The notes: a model not told the origin generated them from the letters alone. Counted from the first letter of the stretch, positions 15,521 through 24,132 are shown. The stretch is DNA of 33,505 nucleotides from Acetobacter fallax (GCF_011516735.1 NZ_WOSX01000035.1:1-33505); one strand, 5' to 3'. Numbers and translations: made by a program.

Positions 15521-16552
15521 TCAGTCGTTTGTCTGAGGAAGCTGAAAATCCGTAAACCGACGGCCTTCCTGCATACCATATTCAACATAATGCCGAAGCG
15601 GCGCGAAACCTGCCGCTGCCACATCAGGATTGAGCCGACGGTAAGCTTCTCCGTCGAATGGCACGATGTGTTCAAATTCATCGGCTTTGAGGCCAAGAAT
15701 CTGCACGGCATCCGTCGGATTCGATGGTTCGAGGGGTGCCTGAGTTCCCAGGTAATCATCGGAGAACCCCAGGGCACGCATATGGTTAACGAATCCAGGA
15801 ATACGGAGAAAAACGCCACTCGTGAAGCGCTCGTGGTAGTCCTGTTCCGTCATGAAGAAATATGGAATCAGATGACTTCCCAGCCCTTTGTGCGCTCGCA
15901 GTGCCTCCGGGTCATCGAGCGGAACGGAGTTTGCCAGTTTGTTCCGGGCATGTCGCAACAGATCTGCGAAGGGCTTGTTGTGCATGTGTAAAAACGTGAA
16001 ATTCGTGTCCGTCCAGCCTCCTTCCGCGCTCGAAGTGATCGCATGAAAGCCACGATCGACCTGTTCTGTGCCAGTGCCGGCTGCGAGAAAAGTTTTCTGA
16101 TAGTGGTTTGGCTGGAAGCATCCTGGTCTGCCCGGCACGTTCATGAGGTTCACACGGAAGCGGAAGGCCTGTTTTATACCCGTGAGCGCATCGAAATGCC
16201 TGTGAACGGCGGTTCGGGAACATGACAGGCCATCCGGGGTGTAAACAGCGAGAAATTCGTCACAATCGACCGGAAGAGCAAAGTCATAACCACCGCAGAG
16301 ATCCCATTCCGCGATGATATTTCTGACGTGCGTGCCTTTGGTCTGGAAGTCTTCAATACGGTTATGCTCATGGCGAATGTCGGCACCGGCACGTTCATAC
16401 ATCCGGAGCGTTTCAAGCACTGACGGGTCTCTGGAGCCGTTGTCCAAAACAACGAGATTTTCAAATCCGAACAGGTAGCCGTAATACCTGAACCATGCGT
16501 TGAGAAGCAGGTTTTCGTCTTTCTGCATCATCACGCATCTGACGCGCGCCAT
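15521..16552 (-). CDS. glycosyltransferase, GT-A fold (GT2/GT92-like), with C-terminal NPDV repeat
   Basis: Predicted sugar transferase of the 'glycosyl transferase family 2_4 / DUF23' kind. The N-terminus VRCVMMQKDENLLLNAWFRYY and LVVLDNGSRDPS match the nucleotide-sugar site, DCDEF (96-100) is the DxD-type metal site, and FLHMHNKP lies in the acceptor region. The C-terminal 45 residues hold one unit of a repeat known from polysaccharide-modifying proteins (YRRLNPDVAAAG...PLRHYVEYGMQEGR). The ATG at 16552 is used, with AGAGGA eight bases upstream; a GTG immediately before it would add one residue. It is divergent from ruvC and upstream of the sulfotransferase on the same strand, suggesting the two decorate the same glycan, such as an exopolysaccharide or LPS. 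Donor and acceptor are unknown. Confidence 0.83.
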   Translation of the reverse strand: MARVRCVMMQKDENLLLNAWFRYYGYLFGFENLVVLDNGSRDPSVLETLRMYERAGADIRHEHNRIEDFQTKGTHVRNIIAEWDLCGGYDFALPVDCDEFLAVYTPDGLSCSRTAVHRHFDALTGIKQAFRFRVNLMNVPGRPGCFQPNHYQKTFLAAGTGTEQVDRGFHAITSSAEGGWTDTNFTFLHMHNKPFADLLRHARNKLANSVPLDDPEALRAHKGLGSHLIPYFFMTEQDYHERFTSGVFLRIPGFVNHMRALGFSDDYLGTQAPLEPSNPTDAVQILGLKADEFEHIVPFDGEAYRRLNPDVAAAGFAPLRHYVEYGMQEGRRFTDFQLPQTND

Positions 16553-16800
16553 CACCCGATTCCTCTGTTTGTTTCAGAAACGGCTCCGTCTGGCCGAAAA
16601 ATGTTCCCGGTGCAGCAATTTGCTGAGGCCTGAACCGGAGCAGGGAGAGCGCCCGATGCGGACGGTCTGCTATGAAGCCGGACGAAACGCCTGCAATCAC
16701 CCGCCTCTCGCTGCCATGTCCGGCACACTCCCGCAACCTGTCGCCGGGGCTTGTAAGGCAAGTCCTGTCGGGCAGGCACAAATCAGGAACAGCTCTGGTC

Positions 16801-16820
16801 TAGCCGCCGTGTGGCGGCTA
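16801..16820 (+). promoter_or_regulatory. hairpin immediately upstream of ruvC
   Basis: TAGCCGCC (16801-16808) pairs perfectly with GGCGGCTA (16813-16820) around GTGT, ending ten bases before the ruvC ATG. There is no normal Shine-Dalgarno sequence between stem and start, and the G-rich 3' arm is at the place where one would be, so the stem may limit ruvC translation. Confidence 0.5.
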
Positions 16821-16830
16821 AGACACTGGC

Positions 16831-17424
16831 ATGACGTCACGCACCCGGCTTCTTGGCATCGACCCTGGCCTCCGTTTTACCGGCTGGGGCATCATCGACG
16901 TGGAAGGCAATCGCCTGATTCATGTGGCGGATGGCGTTATCGCCACGGATGGCGATAAACCTGTGCCTGCGCGCCTCTGTGCACTTTACGACGCTCTGAC
17001 GGCCCTTATCCAGACTCATAAACCTCGGGAAGCCGCCGTTGAGGAGACGTATGTCAATCGCAATGGCTCTTCGACGCTCAAACTTGGCTATGCCCGCGGC
17101 GTCGCTCTGCTGGCTCCGGCCCTGGAAGGCCTTGCTGTTTCAGAATATGGTGCAATGGCTGTTAAACGTGCTGTTGTCGGCACTGGTGCAGCAACGAAGG
17201 AGCAGGTTGAAATGATGGTCCGCCGTCTGCTGCCTGCCGCGACCATCAGCCGTACGGATGCTTCGGATGCTCTGGCTGTGGTCATCTGTCACGCGCATCT
17301 CCGTGCCAGTGCCCTTCGTGTTGCCGCCGGTCGCGCCTCGGTGGAGAGTCGCCCTGCCGGAACACGTGCTCCGCGCGCCCGTCGCCCTGTAAGCGCCGGA
17401 ATCACGCCGGACAGTGTCGGATGA
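16831..17424 (+). CDS. ruvC: Holliday junction endonuclease RuvC
   Basis: Resolves Holliday junctions by paired nicks in concert with RuvAB during recombinational repair. The four acidic catalytic residues are all seen: Asp11 in LGIDPGLRFTGWG, Glu71 in AVEETYVN, Asp143 and Asp146 in RTDASDALA. NGSSTLKLGYARGV is the conserved helix. At 197 residues it is about 20 longer than the E. coli protein; the extra C-terminal part is basic and proline/alanine-rich (TRAPRARRPVSAG) and may touch DNA. It overlaps ruvA by four bases (ATGA), so translation is coupled. A hairpin lies right before its start. Confidence 0.97.
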   Translation: MTSRTRLLGIDPGLRFTGWGIIDVEGNRLIHVADGVIATDGDKPVPARLCALYDALTALIQTHKPREAAVEETYVNRNGSSTLKLGYARGVALLAPALEGLAVSEYGAMAVKRAVVGTGAATKEQVEMMVRRLLPAATISRTDASDALAVVICHAHLRASALRVAAGRASVESRPAGTRAPRARRPVSAGITPDSVG

Positions 17425-18038
17425 TCGCTTCACTCGCCGGTCTTCTGACGCAGGTTGAAGCCGATCGTTGCGTCATCGACGTCAACGGTGTGGGTTATCT
17501 GGTCTTCGCCTCCACCCGGACCCTCTCTGCACTGTCCGCGCCACCGGAACTTGCCCGCGTGCTGGTTGAGACGGTCGTTCGCGAAGATGCTATCCTGCTT
17601 TATGGATTTTCCGACAGTGCTGAACGCGACTGGTTTCGCCTGCTTACCGGCATCCAGGGAGTCGGTGCCAAAGTTGCCCTCGGGCTGCTCTCCACCATGT
17701 CTCCTTCCGAACTGATCGCCGCGATCAGCAGCGCCGATAAAGCCAGTCTCACCCGTGCCCCGGGTGTTGGTGGCCGTCTTGCTGAACGCCTGCTCACCGA
17801 ACTTCGCGACAAGGCTCCGAAAATGCCTGGTGGTGGTTCGGGGATGGCCACGGCCTCAATCATCGCGCAGACAAACCAGCCGGTTACGATTGAAAGCGAC
17901 GCGCTTCTTGCGCTTGCCGGTCTCGGTTTTCGTCGTGCGGAGGCCTGGCCCGTGGTCATGAAGATCATTGCTGAGGCCGGGGAGGGTGTCTCACTCGACA
18001 TGGTTATTCGTGGTGCACTGAAAGAACTGGCCCGATGA
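17421..18038 (+). CDS. ruvA: Holliday junction branch-migration protein RuvA
   Basis: Tetrameric junction-binding protein that loads RuvB. The 205 residues show domain I ([26 protein letters not shown] in shortened form: an OB fold starting at MIASL and GVGYLVF), two helix-hairpin-helix motifs in [17 protein letters not shown] (about 74-90) and [16 protein letters not shown] (about 109-124), a flexible Gly/Ser/Thr linker, and the C-terminal RuvB-binding domain ([16 protein letters not shown]). Start and stop overlap ruvC and ruvB by four bases each, a tightly coupled operon. Confidence 0.97.
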   Translation: MIASLAGLLTQVEADRCVIDVNGVGYLVFASTRTLSALSAPPELARVLVETVVREDAILLYGFSDSAERDWFRLLTGIQGVGAKVALGLLSTMSPSELIAAISSADKASLTRAPGVGGRLAERLLTELRDKAPKMPGGGSGMATASIIAQTNQPVTIESDALLALAGLGFRRAEAWPVVMKIIAEAGEGVSLDMVIRGALKELAR

Positions 18039-19114
18039 GCGATCGTCCGGAGATGGATCGCACCGTCGATCCGGTCCGCGCTGAGGAGGATCTCGGCGAA
18101 GGCGCTCTGCGCCCGCAAACCCTCGCGGACTTCACGGGGCAGAAAGCCAGCCGGGAAAATCTTGGCATTTTCATTGAGGCGGCCCGCGCCCGTGATGAAG
18201 CGCTGGACCATGTTCTCCTTCACGGCCCGCCGGGTCTCGGCAAAACCACTCTTGCCCAGATTGTCGCCCGTGAACTCGGTGTCGGTTTCCGCGCCACGTC
18301 CGGGCCGGTTATCCAGCGGGCCGGCGATCTGGCTGCCATTCTCACCAACCTGCAGCCGCGTGATGTTCTCTTCATCGATGAAATTCATCGCCTGCAGCCA
18401 GCTATTGAGGAAATTCTCTATCCCGCGATGGAGGATTTCCAGCTGGATCTTATTATCGGAGAAGGTCCGGCTGCCAGATCCGTGCGAATTGATCTCGCGC
18501 CTTTCACTCTTGTCGCCGCCACTACACGGGCTGGTCTGCTCGCTACTCCGCTTCGGGACCGTTTCGGTATTCCGTTGCGCCTGGTTTTCTATACCCCGGA
18601 TGAACTGAAGCTGATTGTGGCGCGTGGCGCCCGCAAACTCGGTTTTGGGCTCACCGATGCCGGGGCCTATGAAATTGCCCGTCGCTCTCGCGGTACCCCC
18701 CGTATCGCCGGCCGGCTACTGCGTCGCGTGCGGGATTTCACGTCGGTGGGCAACCGCACGGGAGAGCCCGTCGGCGCGGAACTCGCGGATGCTGCGCTTA
18801 CGCGGCTTGAAGTGGACAGTATCGGGCTGGACTCGATGGATCGCCGTTACCTGATGCGTATCGCGGAGTATCACAATGGCGGGCCGGTGGGCGTCGAGAC
18901 CCTCGCCGCGGCCCTCGCGGAGGCTCGTGATACAATTGAAGACGTGATCGAACCTTATCTGATCCAGGAAGGACTCGTGCTGCGCACCAGCCGGGGTCGT
19001 GTTCTGGGCGAACGGGGCTGGCGCCATCTCGGGCTTATTCCGCCGGTTTCATCGCAGGCCAGTCAGTTCGATCTTCTTGCCGATGACGACACTCAGGGAG
19101 GCTCAGGCCCTTGA
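18035..19114 (+). CDS. ruvB: Holliday junction DNA helicase RuvB
   Basis: Hexameric AAA+ motor that drives branch migration on RuvA-bound junctions. Walker A GPPGLGKT (64-71), Walker B FIDEIHRL (113-120), sensor 1 in AATTRAG, the arginine-rich [21 protein letters not shown] lid, and the C-terminal winged helix ([14 protein letters not shown]...[12 protein letters not shown]) are all present in the standard order. 359 residues, with a short N-terminal extension. It ends in TTGA, where its TGA stop overlaps the TTG start of ybgC. Confidence 0.98.
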   Translation: MSDRPEMDRTVDPVRAEEDLGEGALRPQTLADFTGQKASRENLGIFIEAARARDEALDHVLLHGPPGLGKTTLAQIVARELGVGFRATSGPVIQRAGDLAAILTNLQPRDVLFIDEIHRLQPAIEEILYPAMEDFQLDLIIGEGPAARSVRIDLAPFTLVAATTRAGLLATPLRDRFGIPLRLVFYTPDELKLIVARGARKLGFGLTDAGAYEIARRSRGTPRIAGRLLRRVRDFTSVGNRTGEPVGAELADAALTRLEVDSIGLDSMDRRYLMRIAEYHNGGPVGVETLAAALAEARDTIEDVIEPYLIQEGLVLRTSRGRVLGERGWRHLGLIPPVSSQASQFDLLADDDTQGGSGP

Positions 19115-19536
19115 CCACGCATAGCATCGATTTCCGCGTCTATTATGAAGACACAGATGCCGGCGGCGTTGTGTATCACGCCCGCTATCTCGCATTTGGC
19201 GAGCGCGCCCGGACAGAGGCTATTCGCAGTCTCGGCATGGCGGCTTCGGACCTCAATCGTGAATACGGTCTGGCTTTTGTGGTGCGGAATGCGGCTCTCG
19301 ATTTTCGCGCGCCTTTCCGTCTCGACGACATTCTGACGGTGAAGACCCGGCTGACTGAGCAGGGACCGGCGAGTTGTCGTCTCGACCAGGGGATGTATCA
19401 CGGGGAGCAGTTGTGCGTGCATCTTGATGTCCGCCTGGCGTGCATCAGGATCGCCGATGGCAGGGCTGCCCGATTTCCGCCACCGTGGCGTGCTTTGCTC
19501 GGTCGACTCGCGGATGAAACGCCGGGTGCCCGATGA
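19111..19536 (+). CDS. ybgC: Tol-Pal associated acyl-CoA thioesterase YbgC
   Basis: Hot-dog fold thioesterase (4-hydroxybenzoyl-CoA thioesterase-like) that usually heads the tol-pal cluster and is tied to phospholipid metabolism. The signature [19 protein letters not shown] lies at 11-29, with Asp16 in the catalytic position. 141 residues, normal length. It begins with TTG overlapping the ruvB stop, supported by GGGAGG (19095-19100) upstream and by the fit of [11 protein letters not shown] to the family N-terminus. Co-translation with ruvB is likely. Confidence 0.92.
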   Translation: MTTHSIDFRVYYEDTDAGGVVYHARYLAFGERARTEAIRSLGMAASDLNREYGLAFVVRNAALDFRAPFRLDDILTVKTRLTEQGPASCRLDQGMYHGEQLCVHLDVRLACIRIADGRAARFPPPWRALLGRLADETPGAR

Positions 19537-19681
19537 TGACGTGTTGAGAAGTATAAGCTCTCTTCTGCTTTCCGCGGGAAGCCAGTAAGGAACGCGACAT
19601 TATTTGATGTTCTGCCGAGTCGGGCCGGGAGGCCGGCGCGACGAACGCAGGACAGCAGGGCCGTAAGGACAGGAGGCGTTT

Positions 19682-20401
19682 TTGGATCAAGCGGTAGACG
19701 CAGCAAATCTTGGCGTGGCTGCGGCCGGGGATTTGTCGCTGTGGGGCCTGTTCATGCAGGCGTCGATCGTCGTTAAACTCGTGATGATCGGCCTGATTGG
19801 CAGCAGCATCGGGGTCTGGGCTATCGTTTTCAACAAAATAGTGACCATGCGGCGTATTGAGCGGCAGGCCACAGCGTTTGAAGACAAGTTCTGGTCCGGC
19901 GGCAATCTTGACGATCTCTATGAGAGCGAAGGCGCGAAACCCACACATCCGCTGGCGGCCGTGTTCGGTGCGGCCATGGGGGAGTGGAGGCGATCAGCCC
20001 GGATTCCTGGTATCGATCTGGTGCATGGTGGTGTGCAGGAGCGCGTTGACCGTGCCATGAACATTACCATCACCCGCGAGATGGATCGTCTGGAGCGCTG
20101 GATGATTTTTCTTGCGACCGTCGGTCCGGTTGCGCCGTTTATCGGTCTGTTCGGCACGGTCTGGGGTATCATGCATTCGTTCAGTTCGATCGCTGCGATG
20201 CACAACACCAATCTCAGCGTTGTGGCGCCGGGTATTTCGGAAGCTCTGTTTGCAACCGCGATTGGTCTCGTAACAGCGATTCCTGCCGTGATTGCCTATA
20301 ACGTGCTCAACAACTCGCTTTCGCATTTTCAGGACCGGCTGGAAGGCTTCGGCACGGAGTTCGCTGCAATCCTGTCCCGTCAGTCCGAAGAAAGGACCTG
20401 A
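19682..20401 (+). CDS. tolQ: Tol-Pal energising subunit TolQ
   Basis: Inner-membrane proton channel subunit of the Tol-Pal machine (MotA/TolQ/ExbB family) that draws the outer membrane inward at division. Three membrane segments at about 27-50, 140-165 and 188-209, with the family cores TVGPVAPFIGLFGTVWGIM and ISEALFATAIGLVTAIPAVIAYN. 239 residues. The start is TTG at 19682 with AGGAGG (19670-19675) at the proper distance; no ATG is available nearby. It comes 145 bases after ybgC and 3 before tolR. Confidence 0.96.
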   Translation: MDQAVDAANLGVAAAGDLSLWGLFMQASIVVKLVMIGLIGSSIGVWAIVFNKIVTMRRIERQATAFEDKFWSGGNLDDLYESEGAKPTHPLAAVFGAAMGEWRRSARIPGIDLVHGGVQERVDRAMNITITREMDRLERWMIFLATVGPVAPFIGLFGTVWGIMHSFSSIAAMHNTNLSVVAPGISEALFATAIGLVTAIPAVIAYNVLNNSLSHFQDRLEGFGTEFAAILSRQSEERT

Positions 20402-20404
20402 GCA

Positions 20405-20845
20405 ATGGGCGTGTCTCTCGGAGGTGGCGGAAGAGGCGGCTCGCGTCGTCGTAAACGGCCGATGTCAGACATCAATGTCACGCCGCTTGTCGACGTGATG
20501 CTGGTGTTGCTCATCATCTTCATGGTCACGTCTCCGATGATGACCAGCGGCGTCAATGTTGATTTGCCGAAGACGGATGCCAAGCCCGTTAATACAGACA
20601 CAAAGCCGATCACTGTCTCGATCAAGGCGGACGGTTCACTCTATCTCGGTGACAACCCGGTATCTCCGGATCAGCTTGTCGATCAGCTGAAAGCCGCTGC
20701 CGATAACGATGCGGGCCACCGCATTTTTGTCCGGGGCGATTCTCATATTGATTACGGCAAAGTCATGCAGGTGATGGGTCAGATCACGGCGGGGGGGTTC
20801 ACCCACGTCGCGCTTCTCGCGCAGCAGCCTGCTGCAGGACAGTAA
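20405..20845 (+). CDS. tolR: Tol-Pal proton-channel subunit TolR
   Basis: Partner of TolQ with one membrane segment and a periplasmic domain that can grip peptidoglycan. A basic, Gly-rich cytoplasmic start (GGGGRGGSRRRKR) precedes SDINVTPLVDVMLVLLIIFMV, with the proton-carrying Asp30 in the membrane segment. The periplasmic part includes ITVSIKADGSLYLGD and FVRGDSHIDYGKVMQVM. 146 residues. It follows tolQ by three bases and belongs to the same transcript. Confidence 0.96.
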   Translation: MGVSLGGGGRGGSRRRKRPMSDINVTPLVDVMLVLLIIFMVTSPMMTSGVNVDLPKTDAKPVNTDTKPITVSIKADGSLYLGDNPVSPDQLVDQLKAAADNDAGHRIFVRGDSHIDYGKVMQVMGQITAGGFTHVALLAQQPAAGQ

Positions 20846-20950
20846 AGCCAGTCCCATGTTCATGGCTGTACCCTTATCACCCGCATACCGGTCTGCCTGC
20901 CGCATCAAGACGGCTGGCGGTACGGTCTGAGCGTCGGAGCGAGAAACTCC

Positions 20951-21952
20951 ATGGTTCGGCCGCGCCGTTCCGATACCATTCTTATGCAGCGTTCGCTTAT
21001 GGCGTCCGGTGCGTTGCATCTGCTTGTTCTGGCTGCGTTTCTGCTGGTGATCCCGCCTTTGCCGAAGCCGCCCGAACCTCCTGAGCCGCCTCCGATCCAG
21101 ATGGAGTTCGAGGGCGCATCCAGCGATAACGGGCCGCCAGCAAAATCTTCGACGCCGTCGTCGAAGCCTGCGCCCGCGCCTGCTCCGGAGAAGACGGAAG
21201 CGCCGCCGACACCGACGCCACCGAAACCGGCCCCGACAGAGGAGACACCGCCTCCTCCTCCGCCCCCGCCTCCTGTGCCGCCTCCGCCTCAGACAGAGAC
21301 GCCGCCGCTGCCTGACACCCCGATTCCGCCAAAGGTCGAGGCGCCGTCGCCTGATGCGATCAAAGCGCCGCCGACACCTCCGGCGCCGCCGCAAAAGTCG
21401 CACGCCGTCGCTCCTCCGTCCCCCCAGACGCAACCGACGGATGCGCTGCCGGCTACGGCGCTGCCGTCGCATATCACGCAGCCGAACAAGGCAAAGAAGA
21501 CGGAACCGGACACCCATTCCCTGCTGGAGACGCTTGACGCGTTCCGGTCGGATTCGAAGCAGACCCATGCACCGCAAGCGAAAGCCAATCCGCGTCAGGG
21601 TGGCGCGCCGGATGGTGGCGGAACGCCTGACGGAGATGTCACGGGGAAGATGAGTGCCGGCGATCAGCGCGCGATCGGTGGTGAGGTTCGTCGTTGTTAC
21701 ACTGAGGATACGGCAGCGAAAGATTATGCGACGTTCTCAGCCCATCTGATCGTAACGGTAGATCCCGCGGGGGAGGCTCGTATCGTTACTTTTGCTCCGG
21801 AAACGCAGGCGAAAATGACTGCAGATCCATCCTATCGCGCTCTTGCCGAGCGTGCGCGGGCGGCTGTGCTCAGCCCGACCTGCTCGAAACTGCCCATTCC
21901 GAAAAATCTGCTGGGTCAGACGCATCAGCTGAAATTCGTCTTCCGGCCGTAA
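20951..21952 (+). CDS. tolA: Tol-Pal linker protein TolA, proline-rich
   Basis: Spans the periplasm from TolQR to Pal/TolB. It has a short basic N-terminus, one membrane segment (about 17-37), a very proline-rich region (about 38-190, with PPEPPEPPP and eight-proline runs) in place of the long alpha-helical Ala/Lys domain of the E. coli protein, then the globular C-terminal TolA/TonB_C-like domain (about 228-333). The latter has GGEVRRCYTED...LIVTVDPAGEARIV...CSKLPIPKN, including the two conserved Cys. 333 residues. It starts 105 bases after tolR; GAGCGAG lies upstream of the ATG. The opposite strand shows a 313-codon arginine-rich frame, which is only the shadow of the Pro/Gln/Glu codons. 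Confidence 0.92.
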   Translation: MVRPRRSDTILMQRSLMASGALHLLVLAAFLLVIPPLPKPPEPPEPPPIQMEFEGASSDNGPPAKSSTPSSKPAPAPAPEKTEAPPTPTPPKPAPTEETPPPPPPPPPVPPPPQTETPPLPDTPIPPKVEAPSPDAIKAPPTPPAPPQKSHAVAPPSPQTQPTDALPATALPSHITQPNKAKKTEPDTHSLLETLDAFRSDSKQTHAPQAKANPRQGGAPDGGGTPDGDVTGKMSAGDQRAIGGEVRRCYTEDTAAKDYATFSAHLIVTVDPAGEARIVTFAPETQAKMTADPSYRALAERARAAVLSPTCSKLPIPKNLLGQTHQLKFVFRP

Positions 21953-21980
21953 GGCCTGGCCAGCAAGGAGAGAGGACAAA

Positions 21981-23360
21981 ATGACCATGAGTTCGACTCA
22001 CGACAGCTTTATTTCCGATCGTCAGGCGGAGGCTCTGGCGGACACTTTCGGGCCTCAGGGACTCGGTCGTCGCTCTGTGCTTGGGGGCGGCGTCCTGCTG
22101 GGTGCCGGTCTTGCCGGTGGCCTGACGGCCACGCCGTGGGGAGCGCTGGCTGCTGATGCTCCTGCTGCAGAAATCACGGTCGATCAGGCGCGCACTGCAC
22201 CGATTCCGATCGTGATCCCGTCATTCGGTCCTGGAATCGGTGAACAGATCACGGGCGTTCTGACGGACGATCTCACGAATACTGGTCTTTTCAAGGTTAT
22301 TCCGGCCTCATCGAATTCAGGCACGCCCGATTTCGCGCCATACAAAGCGATGGGCGCGCACGCTGCGGTCAGTGGTGCTGCATCCGGGTCCGGCACGGTT
22401 CGCGTGGAATTCCGGCTGTGGGATGTTCTCACAAGCCAGCAGATCCAGGGAACGGCCTACACCACCAGTGCTGCGAACTGGCGCCGTATTGCCCACATCA
22501 TCGGTGATGTCATTTATCAGCGCATGCTGGGCGAGAAAGGCTATTTCGACACCCGGGTCGGGTTCATCTCACGTTCGGGTTCCATTCATTCGCCACGCAT
22601 GAGGCTGGCGGTCATGGACCAGGATGGCGCGAATTATCGCGTGCTAAGCAGCAGCCAGACCAAGTTGCCGTCCTTTAATCCTGTGCGGGATCAGATCGCG
22701 TTTCTGTCTTATGGAACTGCGGTTCCGCGTATTTATATCTTTGATCTGGCCAGTGGTCGGCAGCACATTCTTGGTGATTTCAACGGTGTGCCGCTCGGGC
22801 CGCATTACAGCCCGGATGGGAACACCATTATCGTTCCGGTTGCGCGTGGCAGCGGATCTGAACTTTATGCGGTGAATATTGCTACAGGCGCGAAACGCCA
22901 GCTGACCTCGTCGGGCGGCGCCATCAACGTCAGTCCCAGTTTCAGTCCGGATGGTTCGCAGATCGTTTTCAACTCAGACCGGGGCGGTTCGCCTGCTCTC
23001 TACATTATGAGCGCATCGGGCGGGGGTGTCAGGCGTCTGTCTTACGGTCAGGGTAATTACGGCGATTCGGTCTGGTCGCCGCGTGGCGACCTGATCGGGT
23101 TTACCCGTATCTCCGGTGGCCAGTTCTCGCTGGGCGTGATGAACCCGGACGGCACGGGCGAGCGGATTATGACCCAGGGTTATACGGTCGAATCTCCGAC
23201 ATTCTGTCCGAACGGTCGCGTCCTGGCATTCTGCCGGAGAACTGGTGGTGAAAACGGCAGCGCCCGCATTCATACCATCGACATTACGGGATTTCACGAA
23301 CGAGCTGTTCCGACGCCGGAGGGGGCTTCCAGCCCGACATGGTCACCTCTGAACGTCTGA
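21981..23360 (+). CDS. tolB: Tol-Pal periplasmic protein TolB with a twin-arginine type signal
   Basis: Periplasmic six-bladed beta-propeller that binds Pal and regulates its link to peptidoglycan. An N-terminal domain (IPIVIPSFGPGIGEQITGVLTDDLTNTGLF) is followed by propeller repeats of the form 'SFSPDGSQIVFNSDRGGSPALYIM'-type (shortened here: FSPDGSQIVFNSD), seen about five times. The export signal is unusual: a long polar start of about 28 residues, then LGRRSVLGGGVLLGAGLAGG (Arg30-Arg31) and an ALAADA cleavage region, a Tat pattern rather than the Sec signal of E. coli TolB. ATG at 21981 follows AAGGAGAGAGG; ATG at 21987 is also possible. Confidence 0.95.
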   Translation: MTMSSTHDSFISDRQAEALADTFGPQGLGRRSVLGGGVLLGAGLAGGLTATPWGALAADAPAAEITVDQARTAPIPIVIPSFGPGIGEQITGVLTDDLTNTGLFKVIPASSNSGTPDFAPYKAMGAHAAVSGAASGSGTVRVEFRLWDVLTSQQIQGTAYTTSAANWRRIAHIIGDVIYQRMLGEKGYFDTRVGFISRSGSIHSPRMRLAVMDQDGANYRVLSSSQTKLPSFNPVRDQIAFLSYGTAVPRIYIFDLASGRQHILGDFNGVPLGPHYSPDGNTIIVPVARGSGSELYAVNIATGAKRQLTSSGGAINVSPSFSPDGSQIVFNSDRGGSPALYIMSASGGGVRRLSYGQGNYGDSVWSPRGDLIGFTRISGGQFSLGVMNPDGTGERIMTQGYTVESPTFCPNGRVLAFCRRTGGENGSARIHTIDITGFHERAVPTPEGASSPTWSPLNV

Positions 23361-23492
23361 AATAAGGTTGCCTGACCGGTCAGATGCTCTCTTCCTGCAA
23401 TAGTGGGCTGATAAAAGCGCAAAGCGGGAAGAAAACGTGCTTGACCGGAGGTTCGGGGTATGGCTTAGGCAGAGATAGTCTTCAGAAGTAAA

Positions 23493-23522
23493 AGCCGCGC
23501 GCGGAGTGCTTCGCGTGCGGTT
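23493..23522 (+). promoter_or_regulatory. stable hairpin in the tolB-pal gap
   Basis: CCGCGCGCG (23495-23503) pairs with CGCGTGCGG (23512-23520), one G-U, around GAGTGCTT; two more outer pairs extend it. No T tract follows. It could stabilise the upstream mRNA, trim transcription into pal or be a protein site. Confidence 0.5.
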
Positions 23523-23554
23523 CTGCGAATGAGAGATTATCGGAGAAATCCGGC

Positions 23555-23583
23555 TTTTTCCCCAGTGTCTTAATCCCTATTAT
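23555..23583 (+). promoter_or_regulatory. candidate promoter of pal
   Basis: TATTAT at 23578-23583 differs from the -10 consensus by one base; 17 bases upstream lies the weak -35 TTTTTC (23555-23560). It is 37 bases before the pal ATG and would allow pal to be made in excess of tolB. Confidence 0.35.
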
Positions 23584-23619
23584 GTTCCGGTTGTGGAACT
23601 GATCCCAGGATCAACGCAA

Positions 23620-24099
23620 ATGAGACTGAAACTTATCGGTACCCTCGCGGTGGCAGCTCTGCTGGCTGGCTGTGCGAACGATCACGCCAATACCGGCGCT
23701 GCTACAGGCACGGGCGCGGCTGTTCAGCCCAGCGGCCCGGTACCGGGAAGCGAAGCCGATCTGGTTGCCAATGTCGGCGATCGCGTCTTCTTCGATCTTA
23801 ACCAGAGTGGCCTGACGAGCGATGCGAAAGCAACACTCGACAAGCAGGCTGACTGGCTTGCGAAGTATCCGCAGGTCGCCGTGCAGATCGCGGGCAACTG
23901 CGATGATCGTGGTACCGAGGAATACAACCTTGCTCTTGGTCAGCGTCGCGCGAATGCCGCTCACGATTATCTCGTCGCAAAAGGTGCCGCAGGTTCGCGT
24001 ATGACGACGATTTCCTATGGTAAGGATCGTCCGACAGCGACCGGCGATGGCGAAGACGTGTGGAGCCAGAACCGTAACGCGATCACATCGGTTCAATAA
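23620..24099 (+). CDS. pal: peptidoglycan-associated lipoprotein Pal
   Basis: Outer-membrane lipoprotein that anchors the membrane to peptidoglycan and is the end point of the Tol machine. The ATG at 23620 is chosen over the open frame from 23593 (GTG) because it gives a proper lipoprotein signal: MRLKLIGTLAVAALLAGC with Cys18 at the lipobox LAGC; CAGGA lies upstream. The OmpA-like domain (about 45-159) shows VFFDLNQSGLTSDAKATLDKQ and the peptidoglycan-binding core GNCDDRGTEEYNLALGQRRA. 159 residues. A good terminator follows. Confidence 0.97.
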   Translation: MRLKLIGTLAVAALLAGCANDHANTGAATGTGAAVQPSGPVPGSEADLVANVGDRVFFDLNQSGLTSDAKATLDKQADWLAKYPQVAVQIAGNCDDRGTEEYNLALGQRRANAAHDYLVAKGAAGSRMTTISYGKDRPTATGDGEDVWSQNRNAITSVQ

Positions 24100-24132
24100 G
24101 CTTTTTCCGGACAGGTCTTGTCTGGGTATCTG

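Noticed and set aside
17600..18388. 262-codon minus-strand frame
   Set aside because: Antisense to ruvA/ruvB with no recognisable domain.
20636..21577. 313-codon minus-strand frame, arginine-rich
   Set aside because: It is the antisense shadow of the proline-rich tolA and part of tolR; low-complexity Arg/Gly composition and no start signal.
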